Of a stretch of DNA of 64,000 nt, positions 8,452 through 17,736 are shown in pieces. Source of the stretch: Halohasta litchfieldiae (GTDB taxonomy: Archaea; Halobacteriota; Halobacteria; Halobacteriales; Haloferacaceae); contig NZ_CP024845.1 of assembly GCF_002788215.1 (NCBI RefSeq), forward strand, positions 1,240,001-1,304,000. The letters run 5' to 3'. A model generated the notes under the pieces. That model was given only the letters and a program-made list of their open reading frames with translations. It did not search any database and had not been told where the DNA came from. The position numbers and the translations under genes are program-made. Position 1 is the first letter of the stretch. Every line of letters starts with the position of its first letter.

Positions 8452-8894
8452 TGGGACTCAAATCCGGTTCACGAGATGCTGGCCTCGACGACTCCGAAAG
8501 CGACGTCGACCAATCTACTGAGAAGGAACGAAATACACCCCAGACAGAGAGCGAAGAAGACGCCGATCCATCATCAACCGAAATAAAGGACGAACACGAG
8601 AGTACGCCATCGTCGACCTCCTCTGAAACAGAATCTCAACGACCGACAATGGACTCGATCCCGTACAAGTTACGGCGAGACAAAGTAAACGAAGGCCGCG
8701 AACAGGTTCCCTACTTCCTTCGTGAAGGTGTGCTTGAAGCCGAGGACGAACTCCAGGATACGCTCGAAGAGCTGCTCGGTGAAAAGGTGTACAAATCTGA
8801 TTACCGAGAGGCTTCGATGGTCGTCGCACAGCGGAATCCAGAGCTCATTGCAGAGGTACTCCGGGAGTGGGGTTACGACCTAGATGAAATCTAA
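8451..8894 (+). CDS. ParA partner, putative DNA- or centromere-binding protein
   Basis: This 147-residue protein has a disordered acidic Ser/Glu-rich N-terminal half (residues 1-65) and a folded C-terminal half with IPYKLRRDKVNEGREQVPYFLREGV and a helical end (EASMVVAQRNPELIAEVLREWGY). It is translationally coupled to parA. In haloarchaeal plasmids the gene after parA commonly encodes a small protein of this shape, taken to be the partner that binds the centromere. The binding fold itself is not recognisable here. Confidence 0.6.
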   Translation: MGLKSGSRDAGLDDSESDVDQSTEKERNTPQTESEEDADPSSTEIKDEHESTPSSTSSETESQRPTMDSIPYKLRRDKVNEGREQVPYFLREGVLEAEDELQDTLEELLGEKVYKSDYREASMVVAQRNPELIAEVLREWGYDLDEI

Positions 8895-10312
8895 CTCTCA
8901 CCCCTGAAGATTCCCATCAGTTGCTCACGCATGAATTCGCGACGTAACTGGCGAGATCGTGAGTCGGAGAGGTAATTCTGCATAACGACCTGTGGATCGC
9001 TACTACCCTGCTCTGCAGCTATTTCTTCGACGCCTTCGAGGACTCCTTCGAGAACTGCAGTATAGGTATCATACCAGAACCGTCGACAGAGCTGCGGACT
9101 CGGACGCTCGCCTTCGATCCGATCTGGAAGATCGGCTTCTGAAGCAAGCTTTTGGAACCAATTACGGATTGTGTCCCGCGTTACGTGTGGGATTTGGCCC
9201 TGCGGTGAGGGGAACAAGTATCCGTCCCACGTCTCATCTTCTCCAAGTTCATCAATTCGGGAGTCCAGGATATCTAGACCGAACAGTACCGATACTTCTC
9301 CAGGACCGTTCTTACGGCTCTCGAATGCGATATGGGGGACGTCGTCGTCGGGAACATCGCGATTGAACTGCGAAATGTGGAGTGCCGCGACCTCGCCTGC
9401 TCGGAGTCCCCACCCAGCGAGGGCAACCACCAATAGTTGGTCTCGTGAGGTCGTTTCCATCTCCATCAGCTGGCGAATATGGGCCGCTGACAGTGATGGG
9501 GTCGGCGAGTCTTTGGTTTCCCACTTGAATTCTTCATACAATCCGCTGGCGGGATTCATCGAAGCGATTCGTCGACCGACCAGATGCTGATACCAAGCGT
9601 CGACGATGCGTCGCACCCGTTGGAGGGTCTGAGCACTGTACTCGCGTTCGGCCCCCTCATTCAGCCAGTCAAATGCACCATAGCATGCATCGACAGCTTC
9701 GTATGCGGGTGCGTCTCGATCACGTTGAATTGGCGAGAGGAGATCATCCGTGTCGTTTGCCTCAGAGTACGCCCGGACATAGAGGTTCAGCCGCGTTCGG
9801 AGGGTGTCGACAGAAGACGTCGAAAGACCGTACCGCGACTGTCGACGATCCAAGAATCGCTCGAGTGCGTCGACTGTTTGCTCATCGGAAGTTGCCCAAG
9901 TGTAGCCGTCATCGTCGTCACCAAGTCCGAGATCTTCACTCCAGAACTCTCCGAAAGATCGGTCGTGGTGTCGACGAAAGGCCGCGAGAAATGACCGCAC
10001 ACCGTGATCACTGAACCACTGGTGGGTTGGTTTCTCCGCCGTAGGATCAAGGCCTTCTGCTTCGAGACACGGAGCAACCTGCTCCCAGTAGAGCTGTGTG
10101 AAGTCTTCGAGTGAACAGGCCGACCACCGGACATCGTCGAACGAAGGCTGCTGTGGTTCGAGCTCGCTTTCCTGATCGGACTCAGGGTGACTCATTGGGT
10201 TATGCCCCGGCTGTTGTCTGGATGAGGTTCTGAGAACAGATTTCGAAGTAGAAGCCTGCTCGCTGCCTCGTGTGGTAATTCTAAGAGTCCCATATTCTGG
10301 TTGTTCAGTCAT
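8891..10312 (-). CDS. tyrosine recombinase (integrase)
   Basis: Full-length integrase-like protein of 473 residues. The catalytic domain shows the first arginine in AGWGLRAGEVAALHI, a lysine in FESRKNGPGEVSV, the second-box region SPQLCRRFWYDTY (the usual His of H-x-x-R is Gln here), and the tyrosine candidate in VMQNYLSDSRSRQLR. An N-terminal arm of about 60 residues is rich in Ser/Gln; an internal ATG (MSHPESDQ, residue 40) may be the real start. It converges with the parA operon, overlapping its last four bases, and probably integrates or resolves this plasmid-like segment. Confidence 0.75.
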   Translation of the reverse strand: MTEQPEYGTLRITTRGSEQASTSKSVLRTSSRQQPGHNPMSHPESDQESELEPQQPSFDDVRWSACSLEDFTQLYWEQVAPCLEAEGLDPTAEKPTHQWFSDHGVRSFLAAFRRHHDRSFGEFWSEDLGLGDDDDGYTWATSDEQTVDALERFLDRRQSRYGLSTSSVDTLRTRLNLYVRAYSEANDTDDLLSPIQRDRDAPAYEAVDACYGAFDWLNEGAEREYSAQTLQRVRRIVDAWYQHLVGRRIASMNPASGLYEEFKWETKDSPTPSLSAAHIRQLMEMETTSRDQLLVVALAGWGLRAGEVAALHISQFNRDVPDDDVPHIAFESRKNGPGEVSVLFGLDILDSRIDELGEDETWDGYLFPSPQGQIPHVTRDTIRNWFQKLASEADLPDRIEGERPSPQLCRRFWYDTYTAVLEGVLEGVEEIAAEQGSSDPQVVMQNYLSDSRSRQLRREFMREQLMGIFRGES

Positions 10313-10805
10313 TCAGTAGGATTAATTATAAATTTATGGGTTACGCTGACTACGAGAGTCTGCTAAACCCATGGTATATTCGGCGCGAAACCACGCCACA
10401 TCAATAAATCACATATTGCGATATAGATTTCTGGGCAGTCACGCTGCGAATGGCGGCTCTCACGTCACGAGGTAGACGTTTTCTCGCCGGTATTCGCGGC
10501 AGATTAAGGGTAAATCAGTGTAAAAATCCGTCTCTTAGAACTATCTCGTTAAATACAAGCAACTAATTGCTGAAAACTAAACAACCGCGAAAAGATGTCT
10601 CTACCGGCTAGCAGACCTGGAACATATAATATAAACCAACAGAGTGTGTGGTTGTACGGCCTGTGTTGGTTAAGTCATATCAGCAATCCCGATTTGAAGA
10701 TGAGCAACTAGATGTCTAAAAGGCTGATTTCTTTCCAGACAGCTGAACTCATGTATCACAAAATGTTCGTTAAATTATAGTGCTCTTAATCGAGATTATA
10801 TCAGC
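10313..10805. other. intergenic stretch without recognisable gene
   Basis: About 490 bases between the integrase start and the Lrp-type regulator. I see AT-rich segments (for example around 10611-10640 and 10760-10800) that can hold promoters for the flanking genes, no open frame with coding character and no clear repeat. An attachment site for the integrase would be expected near here, but no duplicated core can be identified within the window. Confidence 0.5.
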
Positions 10806-11267
10806 ATGTCGTACGATAATTTAGACAGTCAGTTAATCAACGCACTACTCGATGACGGTCGGGCCAGCCTTCGAAGCCTTGGAGAGGGGCTTGATGTATC
10901 AGTGACCACCGTCTCAAATCACATCAACGATCTCGAAGCAGAAGGTGTTATTGAAGGCTATACACCGGTCATTAACTACGGCGAACTGGGCTACGACGTT
11001 ACCGCAATCATGCAGCTGAAGGTCGAAGGAGCCGCGCTTGCAGAAATTGTCGACAGGCTTCGCGACCAGGTACAGATAATCACTGTCTATGAAGTCACCG
11101 GTGATTATGACATTATTGCGATTGGTAAGTTCGAAGATACAAACGGAATGAACGCTCAGATCAAAGAGCTGCTATCTGACGTTGACATACGGGAATCCAA
11201 CACCAGCGTCGTACTCAAGTCAGTCTGCGAGAACGAACAATCCGAACTCAATGTCGACGACGAATAA
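10806..11267 (+). CDS. Lrp/AsnC-family transcription regulator
   Basis: N-terminal winged helix ([20 protein letters not shown], then [22 protein letters not shown]) followed by a C-terminal ligand-binding/oligomerisation domain (residues about 60-145, [11 protein letters not shown] ... [16 protein letters not shown]), the RAM/AsnC_trans_reg arrangement. Length 153 is typical. Such regulators bind as dimers to octamers and often sense amino acids. A TTAAATTATAGTG stretch upstream of the ATG could serve as TATA element. It stands alone, so its targets are unknown. Confidence 0.85.
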   Translation: MSYDNLDSQLINALLDDGRASLRSLGEGLDVSVTTVSNHINDLEAEGVIEGYTPVINYGELGYDVTAIMQLKVEGAALAEIVDRLRDQVQIITVYEVTGDYDIIAIGKFEDTNGMNAQIKELLSDVDIRESNTSVVLKSVCENEQSELNVDDE

Positions 11268-11553
11268 ATTATTCAGTCATCACTAGCTCCCGTTTCGCGA
11301 CCTCAAATAGGGTCGACTGAATCAGAAATCGTTAACACATTCTCAGATGGTGGCAATTCCCCCGGTGAGGTTCTCAACGTAACCGACGAACAGGCCGACG
11401 AACTGTTCGGCGTTGCACACCGAGGTGAGATACAGCAACAATACGAGCGAAAAAAGAGGAGTACACACCACCAAACCTGCCTGATCAACGTATTGGCGGC
11501 ACCCGTCGATGTGGATATCACTCATCGCCATAGAGAATCCGAACTGGACGTAG

Positions 11554-11850
11554 TTATGGTGCTACGTACTGCTCTTTCCAGTCCGAACGAGCCTCGATCT
11601 CGCGGCGTCCACGTCGAGTGATTGTATAAGAGTTGGTCCGGCGGTCGAGTTGACCTTTCTCGACGAGTCCTTTCTCAACGAGTGTATCGAGGTTTGGATA
11701 CAGCCGGCCATGGTGGACCTCTTTTTCGTAGTAGTCTTGGAGCTCCTCTTCGATCCCTAAGCCGTGTGGCTCGTCAAGACCAGCGATAACATACAGCAAG
11801 TCACGTTGGAATCCTGTTAGGTCGTACATCTGTAAGATCCTAGCTTGCAT
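11554..11850 (-). CDS. PadR-type winged-helix regulator
   Basis: The protein reads YDLTGFQRDLLYVIAG at its start and continues with GLGIEEELQDYYEKEVHHGR, LYPNLDTLVEKGLVEKG and TNSYTITRRGRREIEAR, the PadR winged-helix pattern common in haloarchaea. The ATG at 11850 or, more likely, the ATG at 11832 (MYDLTGFQ) is the start. A close relative is encoded at 30923-31303 and sits in front of a kinase gene; here no partner gene is adjacent. It is immediately next to the IS6-family element, whose arrival may have separated it from a neighbour. Confidence 0.8.
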   Translation of the reverse strand: MQARILQMYDLTGFQRDLLYVIAGLDEPHGLGIEEELQDYYEKEVHHGRLYPNLDTLVEKGLVEKGQLDRRTNSYTITRRGRREIEARSDWKEQYVAP

Positions 11851-11885
11851 TTATTATATAAATTAAATAAATTTATCGGTCAAAC

Positions 11886-12630
11886 GGTACTGTCTAGTTA
11901 AGCCAGTTTGAGAAGTGAGCAGTTCGTGGTTTGAGTTGTCTATGCTGTCGCCAGAACTGCTCAGAGAGACGTTGGATACGGCAAATCTTGAATGTTGGGA
12001 GCGAGAGCGGACGGCGACGCCCGTCAGGGCGTTCGCTGTCCGACTCCACGCGACCGGTTGTTCACTCAGAGAAACACAAGCAATTCTCCGACTATTTGGC
12101 GTTCAACGGTCTCATCAAGCAATCTTTCAGTGGGTACATCGAGTAGCTGACAGCGTTCCCGACCCGCCTGAGGCGCAGCCGAAGCGGGTCGCTGTAGACG
12201 AAACCGCTGTCAAAATCAATGGCGAGTGGTCTTGGTTGTATGCTGCAATAGACCTCGACACCAAGTTGATTTTGGGTGTCGATCTGTTCGGCACTCACGG
12301 GACCGATCCAACTGCTGCGTTTCTGCATGGACTCTCCGAGAAACACGACCTCTCCGAGGCCGTGTTTCTCGTCGATGGTTTCGGCTATCAGACTGCCCTT
12401 GCTCGATTAGGACTCAGCGGTCGGCGTGATTATACAGACCGAAACCTGATCGAAAAATGGTTTCAGACGCTCAAAATGAGGATCGACCGCTTCCATAATT
12501 CGTGGGTGGGCAGTCGGTCGAGCGTTCGTCGCTGGTGTTCACAGTTTGCACATTATTATAACCGCCAGCGACCGCATCAATCGCTAGATGATCGAACGCC
12601 AGCTGAGGTGGTCGTTAACTAGACAGTGCC
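11886..12630 (+). mobile_element. IS6-family insertion sequence (745 bp), complete
   Basis: Ends carry 16-bp inverted repeats with one mismatch: GGTACTGTCTAGTTAA at 11886-11901 and TTAACTAGACAGTGCC at 12615-12630. They enclose a single transposase gene that fills the element. The flanking 8 bases differ (GGTCAAAC versus CTCGAGTC), so no target duplication survives; the element may have moved by cointegrate resolution or the flanks have recombined. A TnpB gene begins 45 bases after its right end. Confidence 0.85.
11915..12622 (+). CDS. IS6-family transposase
   Basis: DDE transposase of 235 residues: first Asp in RVAVDETAVKINGEWSWLY, second Asp in EAVFLVDGFGYQTAL, and Glu in DRNLIEKWFQTLKMRIDRF, with the YYNRQRPHQSLDDRTPAEVV ending of integrase-core proteins. 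The N-terminal part has the helix-turn-helix-like segment GCSLRETQAILRLFGV. The stop codon lies inside the right inverted repeat. The reading frame is intact, so the element may be active. Confidence 0.9.
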   Translation: MSSSWFELSMLSPELLRETLDTANLECWERERTATPVRAFAVRLHATGCSLRETQAILRLFGVQRSHQAIFQWVHRVADSVPDPPEAQPKRVAVDETAVKINGEWSWLYAAIDLDTKLILGVDLFGTHGTDPTAAFLHGLSEKHDLSEAVFLVDGFGYQTALARLGLSGRRDYTDRNLIEKWFQTLKMRIDRFHNSWVGSRSSVRRWCSQFAHYYNRQRPHQSLDDRTPAEVVVN

Positions 12631-12674
12631 CTCGAGTCCATACCTTCAAATAAATTTGACTACATAGGTTACGT

Positions 12675-13949
12675 ATGGCGAAACAGGTCGTCACACGCAC
12701 CTACACTGCTTCTATTCAGAACCAGTCACGGGTACAGGACGACCTTGATTCGCTTGGGTTCTCAGCCTCGAAACTCTGGAACGTCGGACGGTGGGTTTGT
12801 GACCGCGTATGGTCTGAGATAGGTCATATCCCCGGTCACAACGAACTCACCTCGTACCTCAAGTCGCACGAACGCTACGATGACCTGCATTCTCAGTCAA
12901 GTCAGCGAGTCCTTCAAGAACTCGCTGAAGCATTCAACGGCTGGTACGGAAAACGACGCAACGAAGATGCGAGAGCAAACCCACCGAAGTACCGCAAACA
13001 CAACGACGAACACCCGCGAAGCACGGTCACGTTCAAAGCCGCTGGATTCAAACTCGACACCAAGTACAACCGGGTTCGACTCAGCAAAGGATCGAACCTC
13101 AAGGTGTATTGGTCGGACTTCATCCTCTGCGAATACCAGACTCGCCCCGACTTTGACCTCTCCACCGTAGAGAGTGTCCAACAAGTTCGAGCCGTCTGGA
13201 CGGGTGACAAGTGGGAACTGCACTTCGTGTGCAAGGTTGAAATCGAGGTTGTTGAATCGCCCGGTGAGAAAACCGTTGGTGTAGACCTCGGTATCAAAAA
13301 CTTCGCCGCCCTTGCCTACGAAGACGGTCACAGCGAACTGTACCCGCTCAACTGTCTGAAGCAGGATGACTACTACTTCAGCAAGCGGATTGCTTGCTGT
13401 GATGATTCGGACTCCGTGAAATCCACGCGATTGAACCAGAAGAAATCGGCTCGCCGCACTCACTACTTCCACACTCTTTCCAAACACTTCGTTGAGCGGT
13501 GTGTTGATGAGGGTGTTGGGACGATTGTGGTCGGCAACCTCTCTGATATCCGTGAAGACGAGGAGAATGGGGATTCGAAGAACTGGGGTACACACGGGAA
13601 TCTTGACTTACATTCGTGGGCGTTCGACCGCTTCACCTCAATGCTTGAATACAAAGCCGAGATGGAAGGTATCACGGTTGAGCAAGTGTCCGAGCGTGAT
13701 ACGTCGAAGTCGTGTTCGTGTTGTGGTCGCAAACGCAAGAAGAACCGTGTTGAGCGTGGGTTGTACGTGTGCGATGAGTGCGGGACGGTGGCGAACGCGG
13801 ATGTGAACGGTGCTGAGAACATTCGACAGAAAGTATCTCCGAGTCCTCGTTCAGAGGATAGGAGTAACGGCTGGTTGGCACAGCCATCGACGTTCTTGTT
13901 TGACAAGGAAACTGGTGCGTTCGCACCTCAAGATCAGGCTACGTCGTAA
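12675..13949 (+). CDS. TnpB-like protein (IS200/IS605 group, IS1341-type), no TnpA
   Basis: The RNA-guided nuclease family of IS605 elements: an N-terminal helical/wedge region, the RuvC-I motif TVGVDLGIKNFA (about residue 205), the zinc ribbon CSCCGRKRKKNRVERG with CDECG, and RuvC-III ANADVNGAENIRQ. At the place of the RuvC-II glutamate the sequence reads IVVGNLSDIRED, with Gly-Asn instead of Glu-Asp. A glutamate in MLEYKAEMEGI could substitute, as reported for rearranged TnpBs. No TnpA is nearby, so the unit depends on another transposase or serves the host. The 3' hairpin that usually forms the guide RNA end follows the stop. Confidence 0.9.
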   Translation: MAKQVVTRTYTASIQNQSRVQDDLDSLGFSASKLWNVGRWVCDRVWSEIGHIPGHNELTSYLKSHERYDDLHSQSSQRVLQELAEAFNGWYGKRRNEDARANPPKYRKHNDEHPRSTVTFKAAGFKLDTKYNRVRLSKGSNLKVYWSDFILCEYQTRPDFDLSTVESVQQVRAVWTGDKWELHFVCKVEIEVVESPGEKTVGVDLGIKNFAALAYEDGHSELYPLNCLKQDDYYFSKRIACCDDSDSVKSTRLNQKKSARRTHYFHTLSKHFVERCVDEGVGTIVVGNLSDIREDEENGDSKNWGTHGNLDLHSWAFDRFTSMLEYKAEMEGITVEQVSERDTSKSCSCCGRKRKKNRVERGLYVCDECGTVANADVNGAENIRQKVSPSPRSEDRSNGWLAQPSTFLFDKETGAFAPQDQATS

Positions 13950-13959
13950 ACCACAATAT

Positions 13960-14012
<53 letters not shown>

Positions 14013-14477
14013 CTGATACAGAAGTGTACTACTATCGGCGAGCTTCGTGTAGTCGTGATGGGGATTGAAAGCCTCTGACCGGCATGAATACAATAATCAG
14101 TCAAACAATTATGTTTTTCGGTTGGATGTTCAACGCTAGCCGGTCGACACATTCTCAGTCAATCATCGTAGCTCTCAATCACCATCCGATAGTTAGATTT
14201 ACTATTCTTGGGGTTACTGGCGTTGTGTATAATCAAAAAGTGAGATCTTTCGAGACCTCGATAGAACCCTGTTCCATCGGTGTCCCGTCACTAGAAGTCC
14301 AAGACTTCTAGATATTAGCCAAAATCTGGCAGGTTATGGCGACATCCTCAAGAACCAACGCGCAGAGCGCCGATAGAGTAGGAAAATTCACAGATGGAGT
14401 TTCAATCTAGCAGTGTGAAGTATTAAAAATGATAATTACTACCCAATGTTGATATTGTCTCTCTGGCCAGAATCAAT
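14013..14477. other. AT-rich intergenic stretch, no convincing gene
   Basis: A 75-codon frame (14084-14311, starting MNTIISQTIMFFGWMFN) exists but has no recognisable domain, poor codon character for this genome and no clear ribosome site, so I do not call it. A single 30-base CRISPR-repeat-like string occurs at 14042-14071 without a second copy. The rest is AT-rich and probably carries the promoter of the small membrane protein that follows. Confidence 0.4.
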
Positions 14478-14621
14478 ATGGTGCAAAAAGGAGCTGATGA
14501 TGCTGGTTTGGCAACCCAGCAATCAGAAGATTATCCAGTTTTTATCTCACCCACAATTGATTTTCTTTTAATTTTTGTTCTAATTAGCGTGCTAGCGTTT
14601 TTACCTGTAATCCTCATATGA
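14478..14621 (+). CDS. small membrane protein (47 aa)
   Basis: A short frame starting ATG at 14478 and ending TGA at 14621. Residues 1-26 are polar (MVQKGADDAGLATQQSEDYP) and residues 27-47 form one hydrophobic helix (TIDFLLIFVLISVLAFLPVI), a tail-anchored layout. It lies 85 bases before another membrane protein gene on the same strand and may be cotranscribed. Function unknown; being so short it could be spurious, though the sharply divided polar/hydrophobic composition argues for a real product. Confidence 0.4.
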   Translation: MVQKGADDAGLATQQSEDYPVFISPTIDFLLIFVLISVLAFLPVILI

Positions 14622-14705
14622 CACTCCGATATATTTTTATACCACATATTAGTACTTGTTGATGAGTTGCCCTATGAGTAGACACAATTTTGTGAGAGAT
14701 CGATT

Positions 14706-15032
14706 GTGAGTGATCAAGGTGGATTATGGCAGCTTGTCGACAATGAGCACATATTGTGGCTTATGGCTGTATTGCTCTATGGAGTTGGCGATACATCAAC
14801 AACACTCTGGGGATTCTCTACCAAGGGGGCCGACGAGATCGGCCCTCTTGTTGGACCTTTAATGGACCTCTATGGAGTTAGTGGTCTTTTTATCGTCAAA
14901 ATATCTTCCTTTTTATTTTTTATAGTGGTTTGGCATTTTCTCTGGAAGCCAACGCGTGTTGCTGTTCCGCTCGCTCTAATCGTTGTTGGTGGGGGTATTA
15001 CAGTTTGGAATCTATATGTGGTTTTGTTATAA
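14706..15032 (+). CDS. haloarchaeal membrane protein (about three helices)
   Basis: GTG start at 14706, 108 residues with three hydrophobic segments: about 16-34, 57-80 and 86-107. The loop motif GVGDTSTTLWGFSTKGADEIGP between the first two helices resembles small haloarchaeal membrane proteins of the DUF5658 kind, though the assignment is tentative. It precedes the broken kinase gene by about 110 bases; no operon is evident. Confidence 0.6.
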   Translation: MSDQGGLWQLVDNEHILWLMAVLLYGVGDTSTTLWGFSTKGADEIGPLVGPLMDLYGVSGLFIVKISSFLFFIVVWHFLWKPTRVAVPLALIVVGGGITVWNLYVVLL

Positions 15033-16292
15033 ATAATCACTGGGTCAAAAAGAGTTCCTCGCTTTAGGGTGAATATGATAACCTCACTCATCAAGTAGAT
15101 ACATATACCTAGGATGTGTAAGTGGCGAATACAATTTGGCATCTATGAACAAAAGATCAATACAAGTCCTACACGTCGATGATGATCTAGATCTAACGAA
15201 TTTAGTAGGAAATTATCTCGAACGAAAAGATACACAAATCGAATTGCAGACAGCAGCGAGCATTGACGAAGGGCTAAGTATTGTTTCTGAAGGGAACATC
15301 GATTGTATCATCTCTGACTATGACATGTCCAATAAAACAGGGGTAGAATTCCTTCGATCCGTTAGAAAGCAAGATAAGAACCTTCCATTTATTTTATTTA
15401 CTGGAAAAGGAAGTGAGGAAGTCGCTAGCGAAGCGATCTCGATGGGTGTCACAGACTATATTCAAAAAAAGACTGCAACTTCTCAGTATGCACTTTTAGC
15501 AAATCGAATTAGAAACGCAGTCGAAAGTGTGTGGGCTCAAAACGAACGTGATCGCCACCTTGAGGCCATTGAAACTGCCCGTGAGGGAATCAGTATTCTC
15601 GATGAAGATGGGTATTTTGTATATGTTAACCAAGCCTATGCTGATCTCTATGGATACCAACCTAACGAGATTCTTGGCGAACACTGGGAGTTTCTTTCTC
15701 CTGCTGATGAAATTCCCTATACTTACGAAGAGATTTTGCCTATTCTAAACGAGTCGGGATACTGGCATGGGGTTACAACTGGCCTTCGGGCCGATCAAAG
15801 TACCTTTGTTGAAGATCAGGTCCTTGCGAGGACTAATGCTGACGGTGTTGTATGTACTGTTCGAAATATCACCGAACAAGAAGAGAATAAAAAAGAGCTC
15901 AAGCAAACGAATGTTTTGCTTTCGACACTCTTTGATGCCCTACCAGTTGGTGTGCTTGCCGAAGATGACAACCGCGATGTAATGGCAGTCAATCAACAAC
16001 TATATGAGTTTTTCGAGGTATCTGGTTCACCGAGTGAAGCCATTGGAAAAGACTGCGAACAGTTCGCAAGCAAAGTTAGTGAATTAGTAGTCGATTCTAC
16101 CGAATTTGTTGAACAAATTAACACAGTAGCGAGTGAGGGTGAACCAATCGAAGAAGATGAGATTGTTCGAACAAATGGGCAGACCTTTGAACGGAGTTAC
16201 CAACCGATTGAATTTGCTGGTGGAGATGGCCATCTCTGGGTCTATTATGACGCTACAGATCGAACAAATCATGAGCGCCAACTTAAAGCATT

Positions 16293-17736
16293 GGTCGTGT
16301 TGCAAAGCGGTCTAGACTTTGCCGCTGGTACTCTCAATTGAGAGGTCACAGTTGATGGCTGTTTTGGTCGAACGTTGGAGCAGTTCGTCGAGGAACGCTT
16401 GGTAGTACTCGGGGTCGGCGTACTTCACCAACCGAAGTTGGAGTATCGCTTCCAATCCCTCTGCTGTCCAGCGCATCCACTGGTTCTTGCACCGCTTGCT
16501 GACCTCGCCCATCAGTCGTTCGACGGGGTTCGAGGTCCACGGAACCTCGAACCCCTCGACAGCGTGCTCGGCGAACGTCACAATCGACGGCAGCCACCGC
16601 CGAAGATACCCTGCAGCCTTTGCTGACCCGAACTGCTCCAGTTGCCACGCTGTCTTCTCTAATCGCTCTCTCGTTCGCGCGATCCGCGAGCGGATCGCCG
16701 CGAACTCCTCCGCTGGACGATGCTTCGCCACAGAGTTCTTCAGATGGAACACCTCGTCGATCACCTCCGAAACGATCTCCTTCCGACGGTCCAAGGAGAA
16801 GACGCCATCGTCCCAGAGGGTGTAACCCAGCGTTCGGCCGACGTGGACGAGATCGAGCTGGTGGTCACGGTTTTCGTCGGTAAAGGCTGTGACGATGCCG
16901 CTATCAGCGTCACTGACGACCGTCGCGTCGTCAGTGACTGCGCCGATATCATCGAGTTCGGCGGCAGTTTCGTCCCAGTCAGCGTTGACCGACAGATCCA
17001 GCAGGGAGCGTGACTCTTCGGCGGTGTCTTCGCCGAGCGTTGCTTGGACGGAGTGGGACGAGCGGTCGTCGTCTTGGCTGTGGCACTTTGTCCCGTCAGG
17101 AATGACGGCGTCAGCGTCTGTGCCAGCGACACAGTCTGGAAGGAACTGTTTGAGCTTGTGGCCGTATTTCTTGGCACGGCGGTTGATGGTGGTCGGCGAC
17201 GGCATCGAGACGAAGCTGTCGCCGTGATTGGCAGCGTCTCGATAGCTGAGCGAGGTAGCGAGATCGACGCTTTTGGCGGCGATGTCCTGCTGATAGCGGT
17301 TCTGCCCGTCGAAGTCGAGAACGTCTTCGACGGGCCGGAAGTAGCTGGATTCGTCTGGGGAAGCGGCTGTATCTTCGACGTAGTGGAGAGAGAACTCGTG
17401 TTCTCCGGCAGTTGTGACAGCTGTGCGGGTGTCGGTGCCGGCGCGTTGGAAGCGCTGGTCACCGTTGCCATGTGCGTGTTTCTCACCACAGAGCGCCTCG
17501 ACGCTGGCGGCGTCGAGGCTCTCGACCAGCGATTCGAGAAGGACTGCTTCGAGGTTCTGGTCAGTGACGGCCTCGGCAAGCGTGGCGAGCGGTAGCGTTT
17601 TGTCGTCGTCGATACTCAGTTCGAACCGCACGTCGATTGTGGCGTGCATGGGGTACCTCGGTTTGGACACCAGAGGCAACCCCGCCTTCACGGGAGTCAG
17701 TTACTACTGAACTCTAGAGGACTTTGCGACACGACC
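16293..17736 (-). mobile_element. ISH6-like insertion sequence, copy 1 (1444 bp)
   Basis: Ends are imperfect inverted repeats (GGTCGTGTTGCAAAGCGG at left; the complement of the right end reads GGTCGTGTCGCAAAGTCC). The element is flanked by the exact 8-bp duplication AAAGCATT at 16285-16292 and 17737-17744. Length, 8-bp duplication and transposase type agree with the ISH6 group of haloarchaea. It has inserted into a sensor kinase gene, and the duplication shows that this is a simple, recent transposition. Confidence 0.9.
16312..17691 (-). CDS. ISH6-family transposase (copy 1)
   Basis: A 459-residue transposase whose catalytic residues can be placed at Asp of AVIPDGTKCHS, Asp of TVVSDADSGIVTAF and Glu of TSNPVERLMGEVSKRCKNQW, a layout like that of Mutator-type enzymes. 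The real start may be the ATG that gives MHATIDVRFELSIDDD (residue 15). The frame is intact and identical in sequence to copy 2. Confidence 0.85.
   Translation of the reverse strand: MKAGLPLVSKPRYPMHATIDVRFELSIDDDKTLPLATLAEAVTDQNLEAVLLESLVESLDAASVEALCGEKHAHGNGDQRFQRAGTDTRTAVTTAGEHEFSLHYVEDTAASPDESSYFRPVEDVLDFDGQNRYQQDIAAKSVDLATSLSYRDAANHGDSFVSMPSPTTINRRAKKYGHKLKQFLPDCVAGTDADAVIPDGTKCHSQDDDRSSHSVQATLGEDTAEESRSLLDLSVNADWDETAAELDDIGAVTDDATVVSDADSGIVTAFTDENRDHQLDLVHVGRTLGYTLWDDGVFSLDRRKEIVSEVIDEVFHLKNSVAKHRPAEEFAAIRSRIARTRERLEKTAWQLEQFGSAKAAGYLRRWLPSIVTFAEHAVEGFEVPWTSNPVERLMGEVSKRCKNQWMRWTAEGLEAILQLRLVKYADPEYYQAFLDELLQRSTKTAINCDLSIESTSGKV

Noticed and set aside
11303-11553. Open frame with TDEQADELFGVAHRGEIQQQ between the Lrp and PadR genes
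   Set aside because: No start codon in frame at a sensible place and no family match; perhaps a gene remnant but not supportable.
14042-14071. 30-base string ending GGGGATTGAAAG, like a haloarchaeal CRISPR repeat
   Set aside because: Only one copy, no spacer spacing, no cas gene in the window.
14084-14311. 75-codon frame after the TnpB element
   Set aside because: No ribosome site, poor codon character, no recognisable domain.
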